A stretch of DNA of 21,031 nt from JACNKV01 sp964645915 (GTDB lineage Bacteria > Fidelibacterota > Marinisomatia > Marinisomatales > JACNKV01), in assembly GCA_964645915.1 (NCBI GenBank), contig CAZYDH010000026.1, positions 1 through 21,031 of the forward strand, read 5' to 3'. The position numbers were made by a program, and so were the translations under genes. Each line of letters starts with the position of its first letter. Position 1 is the first letter of the stretch. A model generated the notes under the pieces. That model saw only the letters and a program-made list of their open reading frames with translations, was not told the origin of the DNA and searched no databases. Of the stretch, positions 13,852-21,031 are shown piece after piece.

Positions 13852-15915
13852 ATGAAACGAATCACAGTCTTGGTGATGATAACACTCATCACTCTCTCCT
13901 TTGCACAAACGTCTTATTTCTTAACAGGATATGTAACGAATGAAATAGATGAACCGGTAGAATATGCAATCGTTAATTATCCGGAGAAAAACATTACAGT
14001 TACTACTGATGAAGTTGGATTTTTTGCACTACCTGTAAAAATTAATTCAAATGATCAACTTGTTGTCCAACGCATCGGTTTCGCGGACCAAACTATTACA
14101 GTTGGATCTTCAAAAACTATTCATATTACTCTTCTCAAAGAACCGGTAAAAATGAATACTGTTTCTGTAAGTGCAAAACCTATTTCCGGTAGTTTAATGA
14201 ATAATGAATACACCAATAATAATTCTAATTCTATCCAACTGCTTGCTCAACAAATACCTGCCGTTCAAATCCGTTCTACTGGAAGTTTAGCCGGAAATCG
14301 CTCATTTAGTTTTAACGGTGGACCTTCAAATCATACGAAAGTATTTTTTGATGATGTAGATTTAACTAGTTCACAAAATGGAGTATCCGATCTATCCCAA
14401 ATTCCAACTGCCCTAATATCAACCATTACTGTATCGCCATTACCAAGTGTCTTTTATGGTTCTGGCGCGGTCGATGGTGTGTTTACATTAAATACTAACT
14501 CTCACCAATCTGCACTTCACGCAACGATTGGAGGATATGGTTTTGAATCAATTCATGCTGAAACAAGTCTTCCGTTAAGTCAATGGAAATTGAATGTATC
14601 AATTGGAACGACAAAAGAAGATGGAAATTTCTCCTATAGCAGTGGCGATTCAACAGTTAAAATGCAAAATAACTATTTTGATCAGAATTGGTTATTCGGA
14701 TCTTTAAAAGGATCAATTAATAATCAATTATTCCTTTCATATTTTAACTTACTCTCTATCCAAGACCGAGGGATTTCAGGAAGTCTTTCTTTCCCATCAC
14801 CTACCGCATCAAAACAAGACACATTGAATATTCAATCTCTTTCCATAGGCATACCTTTTGATTACGGTCATGCTAAACTTGGTTTTACACGACGACGTAG
14901 CGGTGAGTTTTATAAAGATGAAAATCCTTGGTGGCCAATCCAAAGTCATCATGCGTTGATATCTGATCAAACTAGATTTAATTTAACGACAACTCTAACC
15001 TCTGATTTATACGCCCAATCTTTGGCTGAACTAAAAAAGGAATATATTAAGAGCACTGAAGTTGGGAATTATTCTCGAACTATATTTTCAACATCCGTCC
15101 GCTTAAATTGGAGTTTATTAAATACTTTTCACATCATTCCCGCTGTCCGCTACGATCATTTAAAAGACAAGTATAATGAATATACAAATGATATACGGAT
15201 ATCCATGAACGTATTAAAAACTGGTAAATTGAGTGTAGCAACCGGAACTGCATCTCAATACCCCGGATTTAATGATTTGTACTATCGGGATTCCGGTAAT
15301 CCACATCTAAAACCTGAACGATCAAACTATTCTTCAGTTGAATATAAACAACATCTTAACCAATTCGGTTATTTATCGATTTCTTATATGAGTCGGAATA
15401 GTCAGGATTTGATTCAATGGCAACCCACTGATTCTTTAGAAGATGCTTGGGAACCCATCAATATTGCTAAAACTCTCAGAAAAACTTTTACTTTTTCCGG
15501 AGAATATCATTTTCAACGATCACCCATTGATTTTAATTGGCACTTTTCATTACTTGATCCAATAGATAAAACCACGAATAAACCATTAATTTACTGCCCA
15601 GATAAAATTGGAATGGTTGGAATAAAATACTCTAGGAAATTCTTTAGAACTTGGGGGCAAGTACACTATACCGGAGCTCATCATTATACTGTTACTGAAT
15701 ATAATAGCGATTGGGTCGCTGTTGTTAAAGATAAAGTTCTTGATGGTTTTTATAAAATATCGATTGGAGCTGAATATGATATCATGATTCGAGAACGAAG
15801 CTTATCTCTAAACTTCTCGGTTAATAATCTTTTAGATGAAGATGTTCGTACTTTTGCAGATTATCCTGAACCGGGAAGAGTCATAAAAGCAGGTATTTCT
15901 TATCGCATTAACTAA
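13852..15915 (+). CDS. TonB-dependent outer-membrane receptor, BtuB-like (probable cobalamin uptake)
   Basis: A 687-aa outer-membrane receptor. It has a signal peptide (MKRITVLVMITLITLSFAQ) and a CarboxypepD-regulatory-like domain (about 24-95) with VTTDEVGFFALPV and QRIGFADQTITV. A plug domain (about 103-217) has LAQQIPAVQIRSTG, FDDVDL and VSPLPSVFYGSGAVDGVF. A beta-barrel follows, with PGFNDLYYRDSGNPHLKPERS and the C-terminal NNLLDEDVRTFADYPEPGR signature. The last residues are RIN rather than the usual terminal aromatic. The B12 riboswitch directly upstream argues for corrinoid uptake. The true start is ATG 13852-13854: an upstream in-frame ATG (13795) would place the terminator inside the coding sequence and remove the signal peptide from the N-terminus. 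The gene appears monocistronic. Confidence 0.92.
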   Translation: MKRITVLVMITLITLSFAQTSYFLTGYVTNEIDEPVEYAIVNYPEKNITVTTDEVGFFALPVKINSNDQLVVQRIGFADQTITVGSSKTIHITLLKEPVKMNTVSVSAKPISGSLMNNEYTNNNSNSIQLLAQQIPAVQIRSTGSLAGNRSFSFNGGPSNHTKVFFDDVDLTSSQNGVSDLSQIPTALISTITVSPLPSVFYGSGAVDGVFTLNTNSHQSALHATIGGYGFESIHAETSLPLSQWKLNVSIGTTKEDGNFSYSSGDSTVKMQNNYFDQNWLFGSLKGSINNQLFLSYFNLLSIQDRGISGSLSFPSPTASKQDTLNIQSLSIGIPFDYGHAKLGFTRRRSGEFYKDENPWWPIQSHHALISDQTRFNLTTTLTSDLYAQSLAELKKEYIKSTEVGNYSRTIFSTSVRLNWSLLNTFHIIPAVRYDHLKDKYNEYTNDIRISMNVLKTGKLSVATGTASQYPGFNDLYYRDSGNPHLKPERSNYSSVEYKQHLNQFGYLSISYMSRNSQDLIQWQPTDSLEDAWEPINIAKTLRKTFTFSGEYHFQRSPIDFNWHFSLLDPIDKTTNKPLIYCPDKIGMVGIKYSRKFFRTWGQVHYTGAHHYTVTEYNSDWVAVVKDKVLDGFYKISIGAEYDIMIRERSLSLNFSVNNLLDEDVRTFADYPEPGRVIKAGISYRIN

Positions 15916-15932
15916 TATTCATCTATTAGTTA
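15909..15932. terminator. perfect 9-bp hairpin shared by two convergent genes
   Basis: TAACTAATA (15909-15917) and TATTAGTTA (15924-15932) are perfect inverted copies around TTCATC. The receptor's stop (TAA, 15913-15915) lies in the left arm and the opposing gene's stop (TAA, read from 15928-15926) in the right arm. The symmetrical position between convergent genes suggests a bidirectional terminator or 3'-end stabiliser. The stem is AT-rich and neither strand has a U tract, so termination efficiency is doubtful. Confidence 0.5.
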
Positions 15933-17581
15933 TCAAACGACCATAATACGCCAAAAGTGATTAGCTGTCCTTCGGGTTGAGTGAAAAAAGGAGTCGGATT
16001 AATCCAATATAAATCTTCACTAAGATTTGGATAGACTTCGTTGACCAACGGTTGAATAACGTTGAGGACATTATGGACTGTCCAAGTAATTGTCATTGAT
16101 GAAATCACAGCGTTGAGTTGAAAGTTAACCAACCAAATATCGGGTGAGTTTCCACCATTTTGATTCGAATACGGAACACCAAAAATTGGATGAAAAGCCG
16201 TTATCCCTTTTTGGTTTAACCATCCATCAAATGAAAGTTTAGCGGTAGCATCCATATTTATATTAAATAATTTTTCAGTAGCAATAAATGTTATGTTAAT
16301 TTTCTGTTGATACCCATCAGTCAATTCATTTACATGATGCCGAAAAGAAATATCTCCTGCAATTGACCAATCCCGCCAAATTGTCCATTTAGATAAAAGA
16401 GACGTTTGTGTAAAGTTTTTTGGGCTTTCAATATCTAAATATGATAACGACCCTAATATAATATTCGTTTTGATCCACCCGGATTGGAATTGTCTGCGCA
16501 AGGTTGCGGTCATATTTTTACTAATCCAATAGTTAGAAGGTGTGTTATTTCCTAAATCATGATTATACAAAGGGTGACGTGCATGCACTGCTTGTTGAAT
16601 ATGTAATTTTTTTGTCCATCTTTCATCTGACAGATCCAAACCTAGATTTGCATTCCAATGAAGTGGATTTTCATCTTGTACCAAAGTTGGTCCGGTCTTC
16701 CATGATATTCCACGATATTTTCCGGCTACATAGAAATTAACCCATGAATATGTCATTTTTTCTGAAATAATCTCATCGTAAAAACTACGATTATGAAATT
16801 GTAATCCTGTCGCTGATATCCATGATGATTCTGCCCAACTCATTCGGAGATGTAAATATGGATGGAAAATATTGATGTTACTTCTATTAAGAGATAAAGA
16901 TGTGTACATTTTTTCAGAAAAAGATGCTAAATGGATATCGACAGTCCCAAACTTTATCATTCGATTCCAATGAAGACCTGCAGCTAGTATATTGTCTTTA
17001 TGAAGGGCGTTCCAAATTGGGTCAGGAATACCTGAATGTGTCACCGCTAAAAGGACAGACGCACTGACTTGTTCTTTTTCTGATTTAGATTGATAATCTA
17101 ACCGATACGTTTGCTGATTAGGCGAAGAACTTGAATAAGATGGACTGGTATATAGATTGTACGATCCTGCAAATGATCGTTTAAATCCGTTGAGCCTGAT
17201 ACGTCTTGTTGAGTCCGCATAAACGGCATTTGCTTCTAACTGATCAAATAGATAATCTCCTCGTCTATAATCAAAATAGTTTTTTATTACGACTGAATCC
17301 GGGAAGGTGAGATTCCCGGGTATTTTCATTTCTGAGGTGAAATTATAGTCAGAAAGTGCCGGTCCAAATTTGACGGGGAAGGACGTAAATGCACCGTCAA
17401 AAACCAAGGGTCCGCTTACCCAATCTTGATTCCAAACGACCAAACCATCATTTGATATATGACCGTATTGCCCACTCCATTCATACAAAAATGTTTCCGG
17501 CTTATCCGAAGTATCGCCAAAAAGTAATTGGATTAGGATTATTGAAATCCAGACGTTCATTTTAGTAAAATATTGTTTCAT
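15926..17581 (-). CDS. putative plug-less outer-membrane beta-barrel protein
   Basis: A 551-aa protein with a signal-peptide-like start (hydrophobic NVWISIILIQLLFG, probable cleavage before DTSDKP). What follows is mostly alternating polar/aromatic strands rich in W, Y, S and N, as expected for an outer-membrane barrel. The C-terminus (VHNVLNVIQPLVNEVYPNLS...TQPEGQLITFGVLWSF) resembles the NLL-N...PGR-x-(F/I)-x-x-G-(V/I) last strands of TonB-dependent receptors, but no plug domain and no carboxypeptidase-like domain are present. It is thus either a receptor-derived barrel that lost its plug or an unrelated porin-like protein. It starts 1 nt after the ECF S-component gene and should be co-transcribed with it. 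A second ATG seven codons in is an alternative start. Specific function is unknown. Confidence 0.65.
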   Translation of the reverse strand: MKQYFTKMNVWISIILIQLLFGDTSDKPETFLYEWSGQYGHISNDGLVVWNQDWVSGPLVFDGAFTSFPVKFGPALSDYNFTSEMKIPGNLTFPDSVVIKNYFDYRRGDYLFDQLEANAVYADSTRRIRLNGFKRSFAGSYNLYTSPSYSSSSPNQQTYRLDYQSKSEKEQVSASVLLAVTHSGIPDPIWNALHKDNILAAGLHWNRMIKFGTVDIHLASFSEKMYTSLSLNRSNINIFHPYLHLRMSWAESSWISATGLQFHNRSFYDEIISEKMTYSWVNFYVAGKYRGISWKTGPTLVQDENPLHWNANLGLDLSDERWTKKLHIQQAVHARHPLYNHDLGNNTPSNYWISKNMTATLRRQFQSGWIKTNIILGSLSYLDIESPKNFTQTSLLSKWTIWRDWSIAGDISFRHHVNELTDGYQQKINITFIATEKLFNINMDATAKLSFDGWLNQKGITAFHPIFGVPYSNQNGGNSPDIWLVNFQLNAVISSMTITWTVHNVLNVIQPLVNEVYPNLSEDLYWINPTPFFTQPEGQLITFGVLWSFDN

Positions 17582-17582
17582 T

Positions 17583-18152
17583 CTAAGAGTCGGCTAATAT
17601 ATTGTTATAATTATGATCTTCGTTGACAAGATATTTCATTATCAATGGAATACCAATCGCAAAGACCATCATATTTGAAACTTGGTGCAAGATCGTAAAC
17701 CCAATCCCTGATAGATATATTCCCCAAGTTTGTATTGAATCATAACCAATCACCACCGGATAACTCAATGTTGTTAAAGAATCAAAAATAAACGTGAGTG
17801 CGAAACCAAGAAAACCCGCTAATCCAATTCGCAGTGGTGAAAAGTGATTTCGTAAGAAAGCTCTACGAAAAACCCCTCCGGTTAAGCCAACAATGATCAT
17901 CGATAGTATTTGTGCAATAAGCAGGGGTGGGAACACTAGTCCTGATCCAAACGGATTTGCAATAGAAAAAATAGCTTCACTGAAACCGCCAATCAGCATC
18001 CCCCATCGCACACCAAGCATAATTCCGGAAATGAATATGATCAATGTCATTAATTCGACGTTGGGAACCATCATCAACGCGTATCCGAGTCCAATTGCCA
18101 ATGCAGAGAACATCGCTGCTCTAACCAGTTTAGTCAGTTGGGTTCTTGTCAT
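17583..18152 (-). CDS. ECF transporter S component (substrate-binding membrane subunit)
   Basis: A 189-aa very hydrophobic protein with about six membrane segments, fitting the size and fold of ECF (energy-coupling factor) vitamin-transporter S components. The N-terminal helix has an A-x-x-x-A motif (A13-MFS-A17), used by S components to contact the EcfT subunit. VPNVELMTLIIFISG and FSIANPFGS are loop motifs I associate with this superfamily. The substrate cannot be read from sequence. The neighbouring riboswitch-controlled BtuB-like gene raises the possibility of cobalamin or a corrinoid precursor, but this gene is on the opposite strand and not under that riboswitch. EcfA/EcfT genes are absent here, so it would share a module encoded elsewhere. 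The ATG overlaps the upstream stop (ATGA, 18149-18152). Confidence 0.8.
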   Translation of the reverse strand: MTRTQLTKLVRAAMFSALAIGLGYALMMVPNVELMTLIIFISGIMLGVRWGMLIGGFSEAIFSIANPFGSGLVFPPLLIAQILSMIIVGLTGGVFRRAFLRNHFSPLRIGLAGFLGFALTFIFDSLTTLSYPVVIGYDSIQTWGIYLSGIGFTILHQVSNMMVFAIGIPLIMKYLVNEDHNYNNILADS

Positions 18153-19102
18153 TTCTTTTTATAAACAGGTGTCCGGAAAATATTTTTACGATTTGTCCAT
18201 TTTCCATCTTCAGTATCTTCCTGGATTACTTTCTCCATCAAATTGATTTTTGCATCAAGATCATCAATCATATGTAAAAGCAATGCTTCGGTAAACGCAG
18301 GGCGTTTTGGACTTTGCCATTCATATTTCCCCTGATGAGATAAGATCATATGCTCAAGTTTGTACTGTAATTCTTCTGGGAAATTAACGAGGTTTTTTAT
18401 TTCATCCCGAACAATATCACGACTAAGTACAATATGTCCTACAAAATTTCCCTCATCGGTGTAAGATGCATCTAATCCTTCGTCAATCTCCTTGAGTTTC
18501 CCAATATCATGAAGTAGGATTCCCGCCAACAGTAAATCCTTATTTGCAGAATAATGTTCTGCAAGATGTTCCCCAATTTTTGCCATTGACAAGATATGCT
18601 CCAAATAACCTGATCTATAATTATGATGCATAAAAACGCTGGCTGGGTGAATTAGAATTTTGTCTTTATAATCTCTATAAATTCGTCCTACAAGTTTTCG
18701 AAGGTGTGTATTCTTCATCGATCTGATCACTTCGGTGATCTGCTTCCACATATCTTTGGGATCATAGTGTGATGTCGGTATGATCAAGGAAGGATCATAT
18801 CCATATCGCCCGTACGATTGAATGGAAGCTTTATTGATTCGAATTATAGTAAGCTGAGTCTTTTCACGATAAGAATCGACAATTCCTTTGACCGCGACCG
18901 GATCCCCTGAAGAAAATTTTTCGTTATATCGGTCTACTTTATCCCAGACTTTTCCCGGAATTTGACCGGTGCGATCTCTCAGGATCAGATCTAAATATAG
19001 ATCACCGGTTCGGGTATGACGTAAATGCTTTTCAACACAAAGAAAAAATCCTTGAATCGTCTCCCCTTCTTTAAATTGATTGATCGGTGTAATTTCTTTC
19101 AT
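18149..19102 (-). CDS. YhaM-like 3'-5' exoribonuclease (OB-fold plus HD domain)
   Basis: A 317-aa protein with an N-terminal OB-fold nucleic-acid-binding domain (about 10-95; FFLCVEKHLRHTRTGDLYLDLILRDRTGQIPGKVW split across strands) and an HD phosphohydrolase domain (about 150-290). Metal ligands visible are His169 in GYLEHI, H198-D199 in LLHDIGKL, His223 in VGHI, His256 in LSHQG and Asp280/281 in HMIDDLDAKI. This architecture matches YhaM/CbfA-type 3'-5' exoribonucleases of Gram-positive bacteria, which also occur in other phyla. Some homologues may act on DNA. The start is ATG at 19100-19102 with a good AGGAGA Shine-Dalgarno. It is the first gene of a three-gene unit with the ECF S component and the barrel protein. 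Confidence 0.87.
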   Translation of the reverse strand: MKEITPINQFKEGETIQGFFLCVEKHLRHTRTGDLYLDLILRDRTGQIPGKVWDKVDRYNEKFSSGDPVAVKGIVDSYREKTQLTIIRINKASIQSYGRYGYDPSLIIPTSHYDPKDMWKQITEVIRSMKNTHLRKLVGRIYRDYKDKILIHPASVFMHHNYRSGYLEHILSMAKIGEHLAEHYSANKDLLLAGILLHDIGKLKEIDEGLDASYTDEGNFVGHIVLSRDIVRDEIKNLVNFPEELQYKLEHMILSHQGKYEWQSPKRPAFTEALLLHMIDDLDAKINLMEKVIQEDTEDGKWTNRKNIFRTPVYKKK

Positions 19103-19165
19103 CTCTCTATTCTCCTAAAATAGTTAACTCATTCTCCTTCTGATTAACGTAAATTCCAACAAAAG

Positions 19166-19663
19166 ATGACCAATAAGATTACACTTGAACAGATCAGTTA
19201 TGCAAATCCTAAGCACAGGAATATTTTAACGTCCTGTTTGCAAAATTGGTTCTCTAATCCACGCGATTTGAATTTTACTGATCCGAGAATGACTTACCCT
19301 TTTGATTTTCGCCAATGGATCAGACTTGCCTATTCCGGTGATGATACAGAAACATGGGTGTTAAAAAAAGATAATTGGATCATCGGGTATTTCAGTCTTT
19401 TGTTCCCACCAGAGTTAAAAGCAGCAACAATGTTCCATGTTTTCATCGCCCCGGACTTTCGTAGGCGAGGATTAGGAAAAACTCTCATAAAATATGCAGA
19501 AAAATCATCGTTGTTAAATGAGTATACTTCGCTTCGGTTAAAAGTCAATCCAAAGAACGAAAATGCCTGTCGATTGTATGAGTCAGTCGGTTTTATTCAT
19601 ATTAAAACTTTACCCGGAAAAACTCTCCTGTTAGAAAAAAAACAATTAGGAACGAATAACTGA
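19166..19663 (+). CDS. GNAT-family N-acetyltransferase
   Basis: A 165-aa GCN5-related acetyltransferase using acetyl-CoA in the cytoplasm. Motif A, FHVFIAPDFRRRGLGKTLIKYAE, has the pyrophosphate-binding R-R-x-G-x-G/A-K (about 99-105). Motif B, LKVNPKNENACRLYESVGF, has the N-x-x-A-x-x-x-Y-x-x-x-G-F pattern shared with RimI-type ribosomal-protein and small-molecule acetyltransferases. The substrate cannot be assigned; RimI is possible, but its neighbours give no support. It diverges from the YhaM-like gene across a 63-nt region that must carry both promoters. It is followed after 6 nt by the lipoprotein gene, suggesting co-transcription. Confidence 0.88.
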   Translation: MTNKITLEQISYANPKHRNILTSCLQNWFSNPRDLNFTDPRMTYPFDFRQWIRLAYSGDDTETWVLKKDNWIIGYFSLLFPPELKAATMFHVFIAPDFRRRGLGKTLIKYAEKSSLLNEYTSLRLKVNPKNENACRLYESVGFIHIKTLPGKTLLLEKKQLGTNN

Positions 19664-19669
19664 TATTCG

Positions 19670-20713
19670 ATGTATTTTAAAACAAAATCTGTCATTATTG
19701 TTTCCCGTTTATTGATCTTTCTTTTATTTACTTCCTGTAGTCGCGTACCCAATATAAAACCTGAAGTGTTGATCCAATCTGATGGTCATTATGATTTTGG
19801 ATTTCCTTCTCTAAATCAAGACAAAACATTAAATCATATTTCTTCATCCATCCTAAAGATCGGATACATCGCGTACTTTCGTGTTTATTATTTCTCAGAA
19901 GACCAAAATATTACCGATCATTCTCTCAAAAATACATCATTAGATCAACTGACAAATGTAATTGACGTATTCACTGAATCCGGAACCGGGACTGCAACTG
20001 TTCTATCTTCAGATTCAAAACAGATGATGCTAATCACTTGTGCACATATCGGAAATTTTCCGGATACAATTCGAACGTACTTCCCCAAAATACTAAGTAA
20101 CCAACCTTCTGAATCTCTTTATAGCGTTGCAATTATGCTAAGAGAGCAATTTCACCTACCCGAAATTTCTCATCGACATGATCTGGTGAAAATAGCCTTT
20201 GATCTAAAATCAGACTTAGCTATTTATGGGCTGGCAATTGATTCAGACGAAACGATTTACGCACCTCCAATTCAGGCATCCTTTGGTAAAGCAAAAGAAT
20301 TGGAACCCGGGAATTTTGTTTACATCATTGGATATCCCGTTGGGATGAAAATGATCACAAGCGGACTCGTGAGTAAGTCGCAACGATTCAATAAAGAATC
20401 CTTTTTGATTAACACAAATTTCAATTTTGGAATGAGCGGTGCCCCTATCTTTGCGATAAGAGATGGTGTTCCAAACTATGAATGGATAGGGCTCGCAAAA
20501 TCTGTTTCAGGTGATTCTCATTGGTCATTTTCTCCTGATGAAGATCATATTGAAGAGGGCAATACAACACATTTTCCATATGATGGACCTTTATTCTTAG
20601 AGAAACGAAATACAATCAAATACGGGGTCACACATACCGTTCCGATTGAATCTGTTCAGAGGTTTTTAGATCATAACCAACAAAAGATTCTGCAAGAAGG
20701 GTTTGATTTTTAA
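19670..20713 (+). CDS. trypsin-like serine protease lipoprotein (no PDZ domain)
   Basis: A 347-aa protein with a lipoprotein signal (hydrophobic IIVSRLLIFLLFTSC; lipid-anchor Cys23), so probably tethered in the periplasm or outer membrane. The mature part contains a chymotrypsin-fold domain with a recognisable triad: His126 in LITCAHIGNF (equivalent to TAAHV), Asp182 in KSDLAIYGL, and Ser256 in NFGMSGAPIFA (equivalent to GNSGGP). VYIIGYPVG precedes the Ser as in DegP/HtrA proteases. There is no PDZ domain, and the C-terminal 80 residues contain no motif I recognise. The substitution of T-C-A-H for T-A-A-H and G-M-S-G-A-P for G-N-S-G-G-P is conservative, so activity is plausible but unproven. 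It is co-oriented with the GNAT gene 6 nt upstream; no Shine-Dalgarno is seen. Confidence 0.78.
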   Translation: MYFKTKSVIIVSRLLIFLLFTSCSRVPNIKPEVLIQSDGHYDFGFPSLNQDKTLNHISSSILKIGYIAYFRVYYFSEDQNITDHSLKNTSLDQLTNVIDVFTESGTGTATVLSSDSKQMMLITCAHIGNFPDTIRTYFPKILSNQPSESLYSVAIMLREQFHLPEISHRHDLVKIAFDLKSDLAIYGLAIDSDETIYAPPIQASFGKAKELEPGNFVYIIGYPVGMKMITSGLVSKSQRFNKESFLINTNFNFGMSGAPIFAIRDGVPNYEWIGLAKSVSGDSHWSFSPDEDHIEEGNTTHFPYDGPLFLEKRNTIKYGVTHTVPIESVQRFLDHNQQKILQEGFDF

Positions 20714-20735
20714 AAGCACAGATACTCTTCTTCCT

Positions 20736-21031
20736 TTAAACTTTCATGAAGGGAGTTGTCTTTTCAATCCCTGGATTCCGTAAATAAAAGGTGAGTTTTT
20801 CAATGTCTTCTCTGCAGTGGGAATTGTACTCACCCTGTCTTTGAGTCCATTGGGAGACGTTTTCTTCTTCTAGTTTATCTTGCTTCGATACTTCTTTTTT
20901 ATTTAAACTTTCATCAGCAAAAGTTATTTGAGTAGAACACACGTTGGAAAGCGTGTCAGCACCCGGAGGCTGTTTTCCTTTGGAATCTACAGACCGGACC
21001 TGTGGAATCTGCGAATCCACCTGCTCAGATA
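20736..21031 (-). CDS. hypothetical protein, C-terminal part (5' end beyond window)
   Basis: An open frame enters from the right edge and ends at TAA 20738-20736. A GTG at 21020-21018 would give 94 aa, but the frame stays open to the last base and the GTG has no good Shine-Dalgarno, so this is probably the end of a longer gene. The sequence is hydrophilic and linker-like (SKGKQPPGADTLSN; NKKEVSKQDKLEEENVSQW). It ends in a more structured helix-like segment (REDIEKLTFYLRNPGIEKTTPF). I recognise no family and no membrane segment; two cysteines are present. It converges on the lipoprotein gene across 22 nt with no visible terminator. Confidence 0.45.
   Translation of the reverse strand, partial: SEQVDSQIPQVRSVDSKGKQPPGADTLSNVCSTQITFADESLNKKEVSKQDKLEEENVSQWTQRQGEYNSHCREDIEKLTFYLRNPGIEKTTPFMKV

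Noticed and set aside
17893..18246. 117-codon plus-strand open frame across the ECF S and YhaM-like junction
   Set aside because: It is antisense to two recognisable genes and crosses their overlap; no independent support.
1..21031. CRISPR arrays, tRNA/rRNA genes, insertion sequences or prophage
   Set aside because: No regularly spaced repeats, tRNA cloverleaf, rRNA stretch, transposase or integrase motifs were seen on reading both strands.

Overview
The window looks like a chromosomal segment from an AT-rich, diderm (Gram-negative-type) bacterium of the broad Bacteroidota/FCB-like sphere; an uncultivated lineage such as Marinimicrobia would fit, but this is inference. The evidence is a TonB-dependent receptor with an N-terminal carboxypeptidase-regulatory-like domain, a second plug-less outer-membrane barrel, a long six-domain ribosomal protein S1, and dense operons with 4-nt ATGA gene overlaps. 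Almost every base is accounted for by genes. No tRNA, rRNA, insertion sequence, phage gene or CRISPR array was seen.

Layout. (1) 1-1959, minus strand: nucleotide-sugar operon ugd > rfbC > start of an rfbB-like dehydratase that runs off the left edge. (2) 2073-2109: a rho-independent terminator closes the next operon. (3) 2111-8794, minus: cmk > rpsA > YbbR-domain protein > tsaD > VWA/GATase-like membrane protein, a tightly packed housekeeping operon. (4) 8914-12035, minus: trpS > scpA > scpB > rluB, the common condensin-accessory/pseudouridine synthase cluster. (5) 12104-13431, minus: cytoplasmic NlpC/P60 peptidase > HNH nuclease. (6) 13432-15915, plus: a 420-nt leader holding a cobalamin riboswitch with a readable antiterminator/terminator expression platform, then a BtuB-like TonB-dependent receptor. 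(7) 15926-19102, minus: YhaM-like HD exoribonuclease > ECF transporter S component > outer-membrane barrel protein, converging on the receptor through a hairpin that contains both stop codons. (8) 19166-20713, plus: GNAT acetyltransferase > trypsin-like lipoprotein. (9) 20736-21031, minus: 3' part of an unrecognised gene entering from the right.

How it works together. Most of the window is core metabolism: cell-surface sugar precursors, tRNA t6A modification, translation, CMP/dCMP phosphorylation, chromosome condensation and Trp-tRNA synthesis. The accessory interest lies at about 13.4-18.2 kb. There a B12-regulated outer-membrane receptor lies tail-to-tail with a pair encoding an inner-membrane ECF substrate-binding subunit and a plug-less outer-membrane barrel. 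This may be a vitamin (cobalamin or cobalamin-precursor) uptake locus that uses an ECF transporter rather than BtuFCD. That functional link is a hypothesis from gene context; only the receptor has direct sequence evidence of B12 control.
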